DNA from: Actinotalea caeni
GTDB lineage: Bacteria; Actinomycetota; Actinomycetes; Actinomycetales; Beutenbergiaceae
Assembly: GCF_009733795.1 (NCBI RefSeq)
Contig: NZ_WNXX01000010.1
Coordinates: forward strand, 62,001 to 126,000
DNA: 64,000 nucleotides
Reading direction: 5' to 3'
The notes below the pieces were generated by a model. It did not search any database. It saw nothing but the letters and a program-made list of their open reading frames with translations, and was not told where the DNA came from. The position numbers and the translations under genes are program-made. Within the stretch, counting starts at the first letter, position 1; each line of letters begins with the position of its first letter. Of the stretch, positions 22,850-31,569 are shown piece after piece.

Positions 22850-24199
22850 ATGCACGTGTTCCTTCGGCGTGCGCTGCAGACAGCGCTCGTCACAGGAGGG
22901 CTGATCGCCCTCGGGGCCGGAGCGGCCCACGCTGCCGAGGACGACGGTCCCGGCCTTCTCGGGCTCGACCTCGAGCTCGACATCCCGCTCGGCGAGGTGT
23001 CCGAGGCCCTGCCCGACATCGACGTCGACATCCCCCTGACGCTCGACATCGCCGTCGCCGACGTGGCGCTGGGGCTGCTGGGCGAGGCGTCCACGACCCC
23101 CGACTCCTCCCCGGCGGAGGCTGTGCCGGCACCCGCGGCTCCGGAACCGCCTGGCGGCACCGTGGACGTCGACGTGCCGGTCACGATCGACGTCGACGTC
23201 ACCGACATCGCCGTCGGGCTGCTCGGCGAGGCCAGCACCTCGGCGCCCGCGCAGCCCCCGGCCGAACCCTCTGACCTCGCCGAGCCCGCCGAGCCGGCCG
23301 AGCCCGCTGAGGCGGCGGAGCCCGCCGAGCCGGCCGGCGGCGGTGTCGACGTCGACGTCCCCATCGAGCTCGCGGTCGACATCTCCCACCTGGCCGTGGG
23401 CGTGCTCGGCGACGCGAGCACGTCCGGCGAGAGCGAACCGGAGGCCGGCACGCCCCAGCCGCAGGCCGCCGAGGCGGGCACGGTGGGCACTGTGGGCGCT
23501 GTGGGCGCGGCGGGCGGTGTGACCATCGGCGTCCCGGTGCGCGTACCGGTCAGCGTGACCTGCAACAGCCTGGCCGTCCTCGGTGACGCCGCGGCCGGCT
23601 GCGACGCTGGCGGTCCGACGGCGGTGTCCAGGCCCGCCGGCGGTGGCGGCGCCCTGGCGGTGTCCGCCCCGGTGACGGTCCCGGTCGAGGTCTCCTGCCT
23701 CGCCGCCGGCGTCCTGGGCGACGCGGCGGCGACCTGCCCGGCGGCGGCACCGCTGCCGGGCGACCCGGGCACGCCGCGGGCCGGCGGCATCGCCATCGAC
23801 CTGCCGATCGCGATCCCGGTCGACGTCGGCTGCCTCGCGATCGGCGTCCTGGGCGACGCCGCGACGGCGTGCCCGGCGGCAGCACCGGTGCCGGGTGGCC
23901 CTGGCAACCCGGGTGACCCGGGCGATCCCGGTGACCCGGGCGACCCCGGTGACCCGGGCGACCCGGGCGACCCCGGTGACCCGGGCACGCCTGGTGGCCC
24001 GGGCGGGAACGGCACCACCGGGCGCGCACCGGTGGCGGCGGCACCGCCCGTGCTCCAGGTCGGGGCGGACGCCCCTGATGCCGCCGACGACCAGCTCCCG
24101 AGCACCGGAGCGGCCGGTCCGTCGGCGCTGGCGCTGGCCGCGCTGTTGATCGGCGTGGGCGTGCTCCTGCTCCGCAGGCGCGGACCTCTGGAGAGCTGA
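22850..24199 (+). CDS. LPXTG-anchored protein with six chaplin-like units and a collagen-like stretch
   Basis: A 449-residue cell-wall protein. Layout: signal peptide 1-28 (ending AAHA); six repeats at about 57-82, 105-131, 165-192, 226-251, 271-296 and 316-341; (Gly-Asp-Pro)8 inside a collagen-like G-x-y run at 350-387; sorting signal LPSTG 416-420, membrane helix 424-441 and RRR. Units 1-3 lack cysteine (xDVPVTIDVDVTDIAVGLLG). Units 4-6 each carry a Cys pair 13 apart (238/251, 283/296, 328/341) at a 45-residue period and resemble chaplin domains (VPVRVPVSVTCNSLAVLGDA). Sortase would link it to peptidoglycan. AGGAGA at 22836-22841 is the ribosome site. Chaplin homology is my inference from motif likeness. 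Confidence 0.8.
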   Translation: MHVFLRRALQTALVTGGLIALGAGAAHAAEDDGPGLLGLDLELDIPLGEVSEALPDIDVDIPLTLDIAVADVALGLLGEASTTPDSSPAEAVPAPAAPEPPGGTVDVDVPVTIDVDVTDIAVGLLGEASTSAPAQPPAEPSDLAEPAEPAEPAEAAEPAEPAGGGVDVDVPIELAVDISHLAVGVLGDASTSGESEPEAGTPQPQAAEAGTVGTVGAVGAAGGVTIGVPVRVPVSVTCNSLAVLGDAAAGCDAGGPTAVSRPAGGGGALAVSAPVTVPVEVSCLAAGVLGDAAATCPAAAPLPGDPGTPRAGGIAIDLPIAIPVDVGCLAIGVLGDAATACPAAAPVPGGPGNPGDPGDPGDPGDPGDPGDPGDPGDPGTPGGPGGNGTTGRAPVAAAPPVLQVGADAPDAADDQLPSTGAAGPSALALAALLIGVGVLLLRRRGPLES

Positions 24200-24202
24200 G
24201 AG

Positions 24203-24449
24203 CCGCGGGTGGTGCCGTCGCAGGGGCGGCACCGCCCGCTCGGTGCTCGGTCGGACCCTGGTCCGCGTGGCGTGGTCGCGTGGGCCGGCGGCGCTCGGCC
24301 GGGCCGCGGGTGGTGCCGTCGTCGGGGGCGGCACCGCCCGCTCGGTGCTCGGTCGGACCCTGGTCCGCGTGGCGTGGCTGCGTGGGCCGGCGGACTCGGC
24401 CGGGCGGCGGGTGGTGCCGAGGTCGGGGGCGGCACCACCCGCACCGCGG
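24203..24449. repeat. Three tandem 101-bp repeats, each with a 13-bp hairpin
   Basis: Copies begin at 24203, 24304 and 24405 (period 101 bp); the third is cut at about 45 bp by the rpe stop codon. Each starts with a hairpin whose arms are GCGGGTGGTGCCG and CGGCACC(G/A)CCCGC (first at 24205-24239); the third is perfectly paired. Between hairpins the unit is nearly identical. The block fills the space between two convergent genes (chaplin-like protein and rpe) and looks like a multiplied bidirectional terminator. There is no coding content. Confidence 0.85.
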
Positions 24450-25124
24450 TCAGTCGGTCCAGGCCTGCGTCGCCAGCTCGCGGAGCACGGCGATCTCGGT
24501 CGCGGGGTCGTCCGCGCGGTACACGGCGGACCCGGCGACGAACACGTTGGCGCCGGCGGTCGCCGCCCGGGCGATCGTGTCGCGCGAGACGCCGCCGTCG
24601 ACCTGGATCCAGATGTCGGCACCGAGCTCGTCGATCGCCGCGCGTGTGCGCCGGATCTTCGGGAGCACGCCGTCGATGAAGCTCTGCCCGCCGAAGCCGG
24701 GCTCGACGGTCATGACCAGCACCATGTCGAACTCGGGCAGCAGGTCGAGGTAGGCCTCCACGCCGGTGGCCGGTCGCAGCGCCAGCGCGGCGCGGGCTCC
24801 CTTGGCGCGCAGCTCGCGCGCCAGCTTGACCGGCGCGCGAGAGGCCTCGGCGTGGAACGTCACCGTGGCCGCGCCGGCCTCGGCGTAGCCGGGCGCCCAG
24901 GTGTCGGGGTCCTCGATCATCAGGTGGACGTCGGCGCGCATCGACGTGTGCTCGAGCAGGCTCGCGACCACCGGCAGGCCGAACGTCAGGTTCGGCACGA
25001 AGTGGTTGTCCATGACGTCGAGGTGCACGAGGTCCGCCGAGGCGATCCGGTCGACCTCCTGCGCCAGCCGGGCCAGGTCGGAGTCGAGGACGCTCGGCGA
25101 GATGAGGATCGGCGGGTGCAGCAC
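24450..25124 (-). CDS. rpe: Ribulose-phosphate 3-epimerase
   Basis: A 224-residue TIM-barrel epimerase interconverting ribulose 5-phosphate and xylulose 5-phosphate in the pentose phosphate pathway. Signatures: [15 protein letters not shown] at the N-terminus, [17 protein letters not shown] (catalytic Asp and metal His), [22 protein letters not shown], and [11 protein letters not shown] (second catalytic Asp), then [10 protein letters not shown] for phosphate binding. The GTG at 25124 is 7 nt behind TAGGCT (leaderless), which fixes the start. It lies 17 bp downstream of rsmB. Confidence 0.96.
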   Translation of the reverse strand: MLHPPILISPSVLDSDLARLAQEVDRIASADLVHLDVMDNHFVPNLTFGLPVVASLLEHTSMRADVHLMIEDPDTWAPGYAEAGAATVTFHAEASRAPVKLARELRAKGARAALALRPATGVEAYLDLLPEFDMVLVMTVEPGFGGQSFIDGVLPKIRRTRAAIDELGADIWIQVDGGVSRDTIARAATAGANVFVAGSAVYRADDPATEIAVLRELATQAWTD

Positions 25125-25131
25125 GACCGCG

Positions 25132-25137
25132 AGCCTA
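25132..25137 (-). promoter_or_regulatory. -10 box of rpe (leaderless)
   Basis: TAGGCT on the minus strand, 7 nt before the GTG at 25124. It lies 5 bp past the rsmB stop codon. Confidence 0.5.
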
Positions 25138-25141
25138 CCGA

Positions 25142-26710
25142 TCAGGTGCGGCGCAGGAGCGCGAGGAACATCGCGTCGGTGCCGTGCCGGTGCGGCCAGA
25201 GCTGGAGGAACGGTCCCCGCTGGTCGTCCAGGGGCGCGAGCGCGACCTCGGCGACCGCCGCCGTCGCGTCGAGCACCTCCGCCGGCGCCTTCTTGACGAC
25301 GTCCTCGACCACCAGCCGGGTCTCGGCCAGGTGGGGCGAGCAGGTGACGTAGCCGATCAGGCCGCCCGGGCGGGTGGCCGCTATCGCCGAGCGCAGCAGG
25401 TCGCGCTGCAGCGGTCCGAGCGCGGCGAGGTCCGACGGCGACCGGCGCCACCGGGACTCCGGGCGGCGCCGCAGCGCCCCCAGCCCCGTGCACGGGACGT
25501 CGACGAGCACCCGGTCGTAGCGCTCGGCCTCCTCGGCGCCGACCTCGCGGCCGTCGCCCACCCGCACCTCGACGCGCACGCGCTCCGCCGCCGCGCCGAC
25601 CGCGCGCTCGACGAGACGGGCGCGGTGGGCCGAGACCTCGTTGGCGACCAGCTCGCCGTCGGGCGCACGCTCGGCGAGCAGGGCGGCGAGCAGCGCCGCC
25701 TTCCCGCCCGGCCCCGCGCACAGGTCGAGCCATCGCGTGTCGGTGCCCTCCAGCGGCGCGGAGGCCAGCGCCAGCGCCACCAGCTGGCTGCCCTCGTCCT
25801 GCACGCCGAGCCGGCCCTCGCGCACGCCGGGCAAGGCGCCGGGGTCGCCCGCGGCGAGGATGCGCGCGGTGCTCGCCCAGCGACCGGGCTCGGCGTCGGC
25901 GGGGACGTCGCCGTCGGCGACCAGTCCCGGGCGCGCGACCAGCGTCACCGCAGGAGCGGCGTTGTCGGCCTCGAGCAGCGCCGTCAGGTCGTCGGCCCCC
26001 GGCGGCGTCGCCGCCAGACCCTGCCGCAGCGCGCGCACCACCCAGCCGGGGTGCGAGTGCACGGCCGCGAGCCGCTCGACGTCGTCGGGCTGAGCGGCCG
26101 CGACCGCCTCGAGCCAGGCGTCCAGGTCCTGCTCGGCGACACGCCGCAGCACCGCGTTCACGAGCTGGCTGGGGCCCGTCCCGCACACCGACCGCGCGAG
26201 GCCGACGGTCTCCGAGACCGCGGCGTGGTCGGGCACGCGCATGCCCAGGATCTGGTGCACACCGAGCCGGAGCACGTCGAGCAGCGGCGCGTCGACGTCC
26301 TCGGGGCGCCGGTTGCCGGCCAGGGCGATCACCGCGTCGTAGCGCCCGCGCAGCCGCAGCGTGCCGTAGGCGAGCTCGGTCGCGAACGCCGCGTCCCGGC
26401 CACGGATGCCGCGCTCGGCGAGCATCGGCGGCAGCACCAGGTTCGCGTAGGAGTCGGAGTCGGCGACCGCCCGGAGCGTGTCGAACGCGGCGCGCCGTGC
26501 CGGGTCGGTGCCGCGCGACCGCTCGCTCGGCCGCGACCGGGACCCCCCGCGCGGACGGCTGTCGCGGCCCCCGTGGCTGCGCTCGCCGCCGGTCCCACGA
26601 GCGTGGCCGCCACGCTCCGGCGGACCACCACGGCCGCGCCGGTCCTCGTCGCCGCGTCGGCGGTCGTCCCGGCTGCCGTCGCCGCGGCCGTGCCTGTCGC
26701 GGTCAGCCAT
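25142..26710 (-). CDS. rsmB: 16S rRNA (cytosine-5) methyltransferase RsmB
   Basis: A 522-residue NOL1/NOP2/sun-family m5C967 methyltransferase. An Arg/Gly/Asp-rich disordered leader (about 1-70) precedes a NusB-like RNA-binding domain ([20 protein letters not shown], then [17 protein letters not shown]) and the SAM-binding Rossmann domain. The SAM loop is [15 protein letters not shown] (about 326), the PCT cysteine is in [16 protein letters not shown] (about 403), and the catalytic TCS is in [11 protein letters not shown] (about 453). The ATG at 26710 overlaps the fmt stop by 8 bp. The RG-rich leader is longer than in most homologues. Confidence 0.93.
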   Translation of the reverse strand: MADRDRHGRGDGSRDDRRRGDEDRRGRGGPPERGGHARGTGGERSHGGRDSRPRGGSRSRPSERSRGTDPARRAAFDTLRAVADSDSYANLVLPPMLAERGIRGRDAAFATELAYGTLRLRGRYDAVIALAGNRRPEDVDAPLLDVLRLGVHQILGMRVPDHAAVSETVGLARSVCGTGPSQLVNAVLRRVAEQDLDAWLEAVAAAQPDDVERLAAVHSHPGWVVRALRQGLAATPPGADDLTALLEADNAAPAVTLVARPGLVADGDVPADAEPGRWASTARILAAGDPGALPGVREGRLGVQDEGSQLVALALASAPLEGTDTRWLDLCAGPGGKAALLAALLAERAPDGELVANEVSAHRARLVERAVGAAAERVRVEVRVGDGREVGAEEAERYDRVLVDVPCTGLGALRRRPESRWRRSPSDLAALGPLQRDLLRSAIAATRPGGLIGYVTCSPHLAETRLVVEDVVKKAPAEVLDATAAVAEVALAPLDDQRGPFLQLWPHRHGTDAMFLALLRRT

Positions 26711-27650
26711 CGGTGTCCCCGTCCACGTCGAAGGTCCAGCCCGGGTCGAGACGGGCACCGCGCGCCCAGTCGGCGGCGCTCATCCAGGGTCGGCCCGGCG
26801 GTGCGATCTCGCCCAGCCGGACCGGCGCCGTCGCGGTGCCGACCAGCACGCCGTCCGACGTGGTGCGGACCGCGCCGGGCGGCACGAACATCCGCAGCAC
26901 CGTCGGCGTCACCGGGCCGAGCTTGTAGCGGGCGCCATCGTGCGTCGTCCACGCGCCGGGCGCCGGCGTGACACCACGCACCCGGCGGTCGACCACCTCC
27001 GCCGGCAGCCGCCAGTCGACGCGCGCGTCCTCGCTGCGCAGCGTCGGCGCGTGGCTGACGCCGTCGGTGGCCTGGGGACGCGGCTCCGCGGTGCCGTCGG
27101 CGATCGCGTCGAGGGTCGCGACGAGCAGCGGCGCGCCCGCGTGCGCGAGCCGCTCGAGCAACGACCCCGCGGTGTCGTCCGGTCGGATCGCCTCGGTCAT
27201 CGTGCCCAGCACCGGCCCCGTGTCGAGGCCGGCCTCGATGAGGAACGTCGTCGCGCCGGTGATGTCGTCACCGGCCATCAGCGCGTGCTGCACGGGGGCG
27301 GCGCCACGCCAGGCCGGCAGCAGCGAGAAGTGCAGGTTCACCCAGCCCTGCGGTGGCAGCGACAGCGCGGGCTCGCGCAACAGCGCGCCGTAGGCCACGA
27401 CGGCGGCGCACTCGACGTCGAGCTCGGCCAGCCGGGCCAGCGTCTCCTCCTCGTGCGGGCGGTTCGCCGTGATCACCGGGAGCCCAGCGGCCTCGGCGCG
27501 CTGGTGCACCGGGCTGGGGGTCAGGACGCGCTTGCGTCCCACCGGTGCCGGCGGGCGCGTGAGCACGCCGACCACCTCGTGACGGGAGTCGAGCAGCGCC
27601 TCGAGGGACGGGACCGCGACGGCGGGAGTCCCCGCGAACAGCACACGCAC
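26703..27650 (-). CDS. fmt: Methionyl-tRNA formyltransferase
   Basis: A 315-residue Fmt, which formylates initiator Met-tRNA with 10-formyl-tetrahydrofolate. The N-terminal domain starts [20 protein letters not shown] and has the catalytic region [20 protein letters not shown] with its essential Asn and His, then [20 protein letters not shown] with the Asp. The C-terminal OB-like domain follows. The GTG at 27650 is 7 nt behind TAGACT, whose TAG is the stop codon of the HAD gene upstream. It overlaps rsmB by 8 bp. Confidence 0.95.
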   Translation of the reverse strand: MRVLFAGTPAVAVPSLEALLDSRHEVVGVLTRPPAPVGRKRVLTPSPVHQRAEAAGLPVITANRPHEEETLARLAELDVECAAVVAYGALLREPALSLPPQGWVNLHFSLLPAWRGAAPVQHALMAGDDITGATTFLIEAGLDTGPVLGTMTEAIRPDDTAGSLLERLAHAGAPLLVATLDAIADGTAEPRPQATDGVSHAPTLRSEDARVDWRLPAEVVDRRVRGVTPAPGAWTTHDGARYKLGPVTPTVLRMFVPPGAVRTTSDGVLVGTATAPVRLGEIAPPGRPWMSAADWARGARLDPGWTFDVDGDTDG

Positions 27651-27657
27651 GCGGGTC

Positions 27658-27663
27658 AGTCTA
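27658..27663 (-). promoter_or_regulatory. -10 box of fmt-rsmB, overlapping the HAD stop codon
   Basis: TAGACT on the minus strand, 7 nt before the GTG at 27650. The TAG also ends the HAD phosphatase gene. Confidence 0.55.
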
Positions 27664-28284
27664 GGAACCGGCGGGCGCCACGCCGACACCGAGGTCGCGC
27701 AGCGCGGCCCGCAGGTCCTCGACGCCGGTGAAGAGGTGGGCGTGCAGGCCGGCGTCGTGCGCGGCCGCGACGTTCGCGCGGGTGTCATCGGTGAAGAACG
27801 TCCGCGCCGGGTCCAGCGCGTACCGCTCGACGAGCAGGGCGAAGATCTGCGGGTCGGGCTTGACCATCCCCTCGCGGCCGGAGACGAGGACGTCCTCGAG
27901 CATGCCGATCGCAGGAGCCACGACCGGCGCGTGGTGGAACGTCTCCGCGGACCAGTTGGTCAGCCCGAGCAGCCGCATCCCGAGGTCGCGCAGCTCGGCC
28001 ACCAGCTCCGCGGAGCCCGGCACCGGCCCGGTGAGGGAACCGGCGAAGTCCTGCCAGTAGGCGTCGAGCGTCGCGACGTGGTGCGGCGCACGGGCCTCGA
28101 GCTGCGCCCTGGCCTCGGCGTAGGGCACGCCGCCGTCGAGGCTGCGGTTGAGCTCGTGGAAGCCGGACTCGTCGAGGAAGGCGTCGATCTCCGCGTCGCT
28201 GAGGCTCCTCGACCAGACCCGACGCGGGTCCCAGCCCACCAGCACGTTGCCGAGGTCGAAGACGACCGTGGTCACCTGTGTCAC
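27661..28284 (-). CDS. HAD-superfamily phosphatase
   Basis: A 207-residue haloacid-dehalogenase-like hydrolase of the YihX/subfamily IA type. Motif I is [14 protein letters not shown], motif [10 protein letters not shown], motif III the Lys of [13 protein letters not shown], and motif [16 protein letters not shown]. Note DLGNV instead of the usual DxD: the second catalytic Asp is Asn, as in the YihX/epoxide-hydrolase-like subgroup. Substrate probably a sugar phosphate, unknown. GTG at 28284 is used; a second GTG 9 nt on is possible. Confidence 0.85.
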   Translation of the reverse strand: MTQVTTVVFDLGNVLVGWDPRRVWSRSLSDAEIDAFLDESGFHELNRSLDGGVPYAEARAQLEARAPHHVATLDAYWQDFAGSLTGPVPGSAELVAELRDLGMRLLGLTNWSAETFHHAPVVAPAIGMLEDVLVSGREGMVKPDPQIFALLVERYALDPARTFFTDDTRANVAAAHDAGLHAHLFTGVEDLRAALRDLGVGVAPAGS

Positions 28285-28329
28285 GGCCCTACCCCATCAC
28301 ACCCGTCGCGCGGCGTGCGACCGCGCGGC

Positions 28330-29352
28330 TCAGGCGGCGGGCGGGGCGCTGCTCTCGCGCACGACGAGCTCGGTCGCGAGCTCGACACGGCGCAGCGGCG
28401 GCTCCTGCCCACGCGCCAGCGCCACCAGCATCTGGGTGGCGGTGCGCGACATCGCCTGCAGCGGCTGGTCGACCGTCGTCAGCGCGGGGCCGACCCACTC
28501 GGTCAGCGGCAGGTTGTCGTAGCCGACGACCGACACGTCGCGCGGCACCTCCAGACCACGCTCGCGGGCCGCGCGCAGCACACCGAGCGCCTGCAGGTCG
28601 GAGCCCGCGAAGATCGCGGTCGGTCGCTCGGGCAGCGACAGCAGCGCGAGCCCGTGCTCGTAGCCGGCGGACACGCTGAAGTCGCCCCAGCGCACCAGGG
28701 CCGGGTCGGTCGCGACGCCGGCGTTGTCGTGCGCCGAGCGGTAGCCGTCGACCCGGGCGCGCGAGCACAGCACGTCGCTCGGCCCTGAGATCATCGCGAT
28801 CCGCCGGTGGCCGAGCTCGATCAGGTGCGACGTCGCTGCCAGGCCGCCGTGCCAGTTGTTCGAGCCGACCGTCGGGACGTCCTTCGGGAGCTCGCCCTCG
28901 GTGTCGATCACGACGAACGGGATCGACCGCGACTCGAGCTGGTGCCGCTGGCCCGCGCTCAGGCTCGACTGCGCGAGCAGCACCCCGATCGGGCGGCGCG
29001 CCAGCACGGCGTCGAGCCAGGACTGCTCGGGGCGGTGCCGGCCGCCGAGCTCGCTGAGGACCACGCCGATGCCGTGCTCGGCGGCCGCGGCCTCGACACC
29101 GCGGATGATCTCGAGCGCCCAGTCGTTGTCGAACTCGTGGAAGCACAGGTCGAGCAGCGGCGGGCCGCTGCTCGCAGGACCCCGCCCCCGGCGGCGGTAC
29201 TGGTGCCGCGCGAGCACCTCCTCGACGGTGGCACGGGTGCGCGGCGACACGTCGGGGCGCCCGTTGAGCACCTTCGACACGGTCGGCACCGAGACACCGG
29301 CCTCGGCCGCGATGACCGCGATCGTCGTCCGCCCGCTCGGCTGGCTCGCCAT
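28330..29352 (-). CDS. LacI-family transcriptional regulator
   Basis: A 340-residue LacI/GalR repressor. The headpiece TTIAVIAAEAGVSVPTVSKV, then LNGRPDVSPRTRATV, is followed by the hinge and a type-1 periplasmic-binding-like sugar domain (LLDLCFHEFDNDWALEIIRG at the start, IFAGSDLQALGVLRAARERG and VSVVGYDNLPLTEW toward the end). It probably senses an oligosaccharide, as many xylan/cellulose-linked LacI proteins in actinobacteria do, but no sugar-use genes adjoin. Its own promoter region carries repeated GCAACTTTCG elements, suggesting autoregulation. The ATG at 29352 follows an AGGGAG-type ribosome site. Confidence 0.9.
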   Translation of the reverse strand: MASQPSGRTTIAVIAAEAGVSVPTVSKVLNGRPDVSPRTRATVEEVLARHQYRRRGRGPASSGPPLLDLCFHEFDNDWALEIIRGVEAAAAEHGIGVVLSELGGRHRPEQSWLDAVLARRPIGVLLAQSSLSAGQRHQLESRSIPFVVIDTEGELPKDVPTVGSNNWHGGLAATSHLIELGHRRIAMISGPSDVLCSRARVDGYRSAHDNAGVATDPALVRWGDFSVSAGYEHGLALLSLPERPTAIFAGSDLQALGVLRAARERGLEVPRDVSVVGYDNLPLTEWVGPALTTVDQPLQAMSRTATQMLVALARGQEPPLRRVELATELVVRESSAPPAA

Positions 29353-29391
29353 CCTGCTCTCCCTGCCCTGCCCGACGACGCCGACGACGCC

Positions 29392-29495
29392 GCAACTTTC
29401 GAGCACAGTAGCATCGTGCGATGCCCTGACCTGGCCACCTGCGGCCCTCGACACGCCGACGCCAGGCACGGGAGCGAACCGGACTGCAACTTTCG
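29392..29495 (-). promoter_or_regulatory. LacI-gene promoter with candidate operators
   Basis: GCAACTTTCG occurs exactly twice (29392-29401 and 29486-29495, 94 bp apart, plus-strand sense). A -10-like TACTGT (minus strand) lies at 29405-29410, so the first copy covers the expected start point. A 14-bp palindrome GCATCGTGCGATGC at 29411-29424 fills the promoter spacer. Either element could be the repressor's own operator. Confidence 0.4.
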
Positions 29496-29516
29496 GCGCG
29501 TGATCCGAAATGTCGG

Positions 29517-31562
29517 TCAGGCCCCAGGGTCGATCTCCAGGCGCACAACGGGCTCCTTGTGCGCGCTGCGCACGGCCTGCGCGGCCTTGAGCGCCGCCGC
29601 CAGCGCGGCCCCGTCGGACCGGGGCACCCGCACCAGCGCCCGGGCGCGCTCCTCGCCCTGCTCGTCGAGCACGGGCTGCGGGCCCAGCACCTCCGCCGAC
29701 GCCGGCAGCCGCGCACGCGCCAGCAGGTCGCGCACCGCTGCCCACTCCCCCGTGGCCGCCGCCATCCGCGCCACCGGTGGGAACCCCAGCTCCTCGCGCT
29801 CGCCGAGCTCGCGCTGCGCGTAGCCGCTCGGGTCCCAGCGCAGCAGCGCCTGTGCCGGCGCCTGGGGCGGCTGCCCGAGCAGCATCACCTGGCCGTCGGC
29901 CCGGACGAGCGCGGCCGCGTTGAACCAGCGGCGCAGCGCCTCCACCGAGGCGTCGAGGTCGTCGCGCGCGGCCATCAGACCGCCGTCGAGCAGGACGGCG
30001 GCACGGTAGCCCTCCGCCGCGACCGGCTCGGCGCCCGGTGTCGCGATCACCAGCCGCGGCCGCTCGTCGACCCCACCGCTCACGCCGCCGTCACGACCGG
30101 AGGTGAGCACGGGTACGCCGGGGAAGGCGCGGCCCAGCTCCTCCGCGGTGCGTCCGGCACCGACGCGCGCCGCGCGCACCTCGGTGGCGGCGCACTCGCT
30201 GCACGCCCACCCCGTGGCGCGCCGGCCGCACCAGCGGCACACAGGTGAGGCCGAGCGGCCCGGGAGGCCGAGCGGCCCGTGGCAGGCCGGGCAGCGCGCC
30301 GGCGCCCGGCAGCGGGCGCACGCCACCACCGGCAGGTAGCCCGCACGCGGCACCTGCACGAGCACCGGCCCGTGCTCGAGCGCGCGACGCACGAGCTCCC
30401 AGGCCGGCCGGGGGAACCGCGCGGCCGCGGCCGGGCCCTCCCGGGCCAGGTCGACGTCGCTGGGCACCACGACCCGGGGCGTGCGCTCGCGCACCACGGC
30501 CCGCTCCGACGCCAGCGACCGGGCCCAGCCGTCCACGACCAGCTGCTCGGCCGCCGGGGTGCGCGCGTAGCCGGCGAGCAGCACGGCGGCGCCCTCGAGC
30601 TCGGCGCGCTGGAGGAGGACCTCGCGAGCGTGCCAGTACGGCGCGCGCGGCTCGGCGTAGAGGTCGTCGCCGTCGTCCCAGCACACGAGCAGCCCCAGGT
30701 CGCGCACCGGCGCGAACACCGCCGACCGGGTGCCCACGACCACCTGGGTGCGACCCAGCAGTGCCAGCAGGAACCGGCGGTAGCGCGCCGAGCGGCCCAG
30801 CTCGGCGGTGAGCACGACGTGCTCGACGCCCGCCTGCTCGAGCGCGGCCGCGACCGTCTCGACGTCGCGCTGGTCGGGCGCCAGCACGACCGCTCCCCTG
30901 CCCGAGCGCCGCACCGCGCGCACCGCCGCGGCCACGGCGGCCGGCCAGGCACGGTCGGGCCCGGGCGCGGGCAGCGCCGACCACACCGCTCGCGGCGACT
31001 CCCCCGCCGTCAACCGGTGCAGGAACGCCGCGCCACCGGGCACGTCCGCCCAGGCCAGCAGGTCGCTCGGCTCCGGCTCGGGCTGTTCGCTCTGAGCGAA
31101 CAGCCCGCCCGTGATGCGCGGTGTCGGCTCGCTCCCGGCCTCCTCGGACGCTGCCAGCACCGCGGCCTCGGCACCGGCGTGCCGGGGCGGCAGCGCCAGC
31201 CGGAGCACGTCGGAGGTCGTGCCCGCGTAGCGCTCGGCGACCGCACGAGCGAGCGCGAGCACCTGGGGCGCGAGCACCGGCACCGGCCCCGCGACCCGCC
31301 GGATCGGGGTCAGCTCACCCGCGTGGCTGCTCGCCGCCGTGCGCCCGACGACGTACCCGTCGCGCTCGCGCCCGGCGAACCGCAGCTTCACGCGCACGCC
31401 CACGCGCACGTCGTCGTCCAGCTCGCGCGGGATCCCGTAGTCGAAGGGGCGGTCGAGGTGCGGCAGCGGCACGTCGACGAGCACCTGCGCGACACCCGCC
31501 CAGCGCTGGGGCGACGGCGCGGGCTCGGCGCGCGGGTCGAGGAGGCTGGGCTGCTCGGTCAC
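29517..31562 (-). CDS. priA: PriA-like primosomal protein without helicase Walker A
   Basis: A 681-residue actinobacterial PriA (primosomal protein N'), which helps restart stalled replication forks. The 3' DNA-binding domain is at the N-terminus (VLVDVPLPHLDRPFDYGIPR, VGVRVKLRFAGRERDGYVVG). The zinc site is intact: CARCRAPARCPACHG, then CRWCGRRATGWACSEC. In place of the GxTGSGKT Walker A loop stands RAVWSALPAPGPDRAW, so ATP-driven unwinding is unlikely, as known for mycobacterial PriA. The GTG at 31562 is 7 nt after the metK stop codon; it is part of the coaBC-metK-priA transcript. Confidence 0.9.
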   Translation of the reverse strand: MTEQPSLLDPRAEPAPSPQRWAGVAQVLVDVPLPHLDRPFDYGIPRELDDDVRVGVRVKLRFAGRERDGYVVGRTAASSHAGELTPIRRVAGPVPVLAPQVLALARAVAERYAGTTSDVLRLALPPRHAGAEAAVLAASEEAGSEPTPRITGGLFAQSEQPEPEPSDLLAWADVPGGAAFLHRLTAGESPRAVWSALPAPGPDRAWPAAVAAAVRAVRRSGRGAVVLAPDQRDVETVAAALEQAGVEHVVLTAELGRSARYRRFLLALLGRTQVVVGTRSAVFAPVRDLGLLVCWDDGDDLYAEPRAPYWHAREVLLQRAELEGAAVLLAGYARTPAAEQLVVDGWARSLASERAVVRERTPRVVVPSDVDLAREGPAAAARFPRPAWELVRRALEHGPVLVQVPRAGYLPVVACARCRAPARCPACHGPLGLPGRSASPVCRWCGRRATGWACSECAATEVRAARVGAGRTAEELGRAFPGVPVLTSGRDGGVSGGVDERPRLVIATPGAEPVAAEGYRAAVLLDGGLMAARDDLDASVEALRRWFNAAALVRADGQVMLLGQPPQAPAQALLRWDPSGYAQRELGEREELGFPPVARMAAATGEWAAVRDLLARARLPASAEVLGPQPVLDEQGEERARALVRVPRSDGAALAAALKAAQAVRSAHKEPVVRLEIDPGA

Positions 31563-31569
31563 GCGTCGG

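Noticed and set aside
23912-23984. Short-period DNA repeat in the chaplin-like gene
   Set aside because: The 9/18-bp period is simply the coding sequence of the (Gly-Asp-Pro)8 stretch, not a separate element.
24203-24449. Possible CRISPR-like regular repeats
   Set aside because: Only 2.4 copies of a 101-bp unit with no unique spacers and no cas genes; the copies are identical throughout except for a few bases. They are tandem terminator-like repeats.
27661-28284. HAD gene as broken because of the DLGNV motif
   Set aside because: Asn in place of the second Asp is normal in the YihX-like subgroup, and all other motifs are intact.
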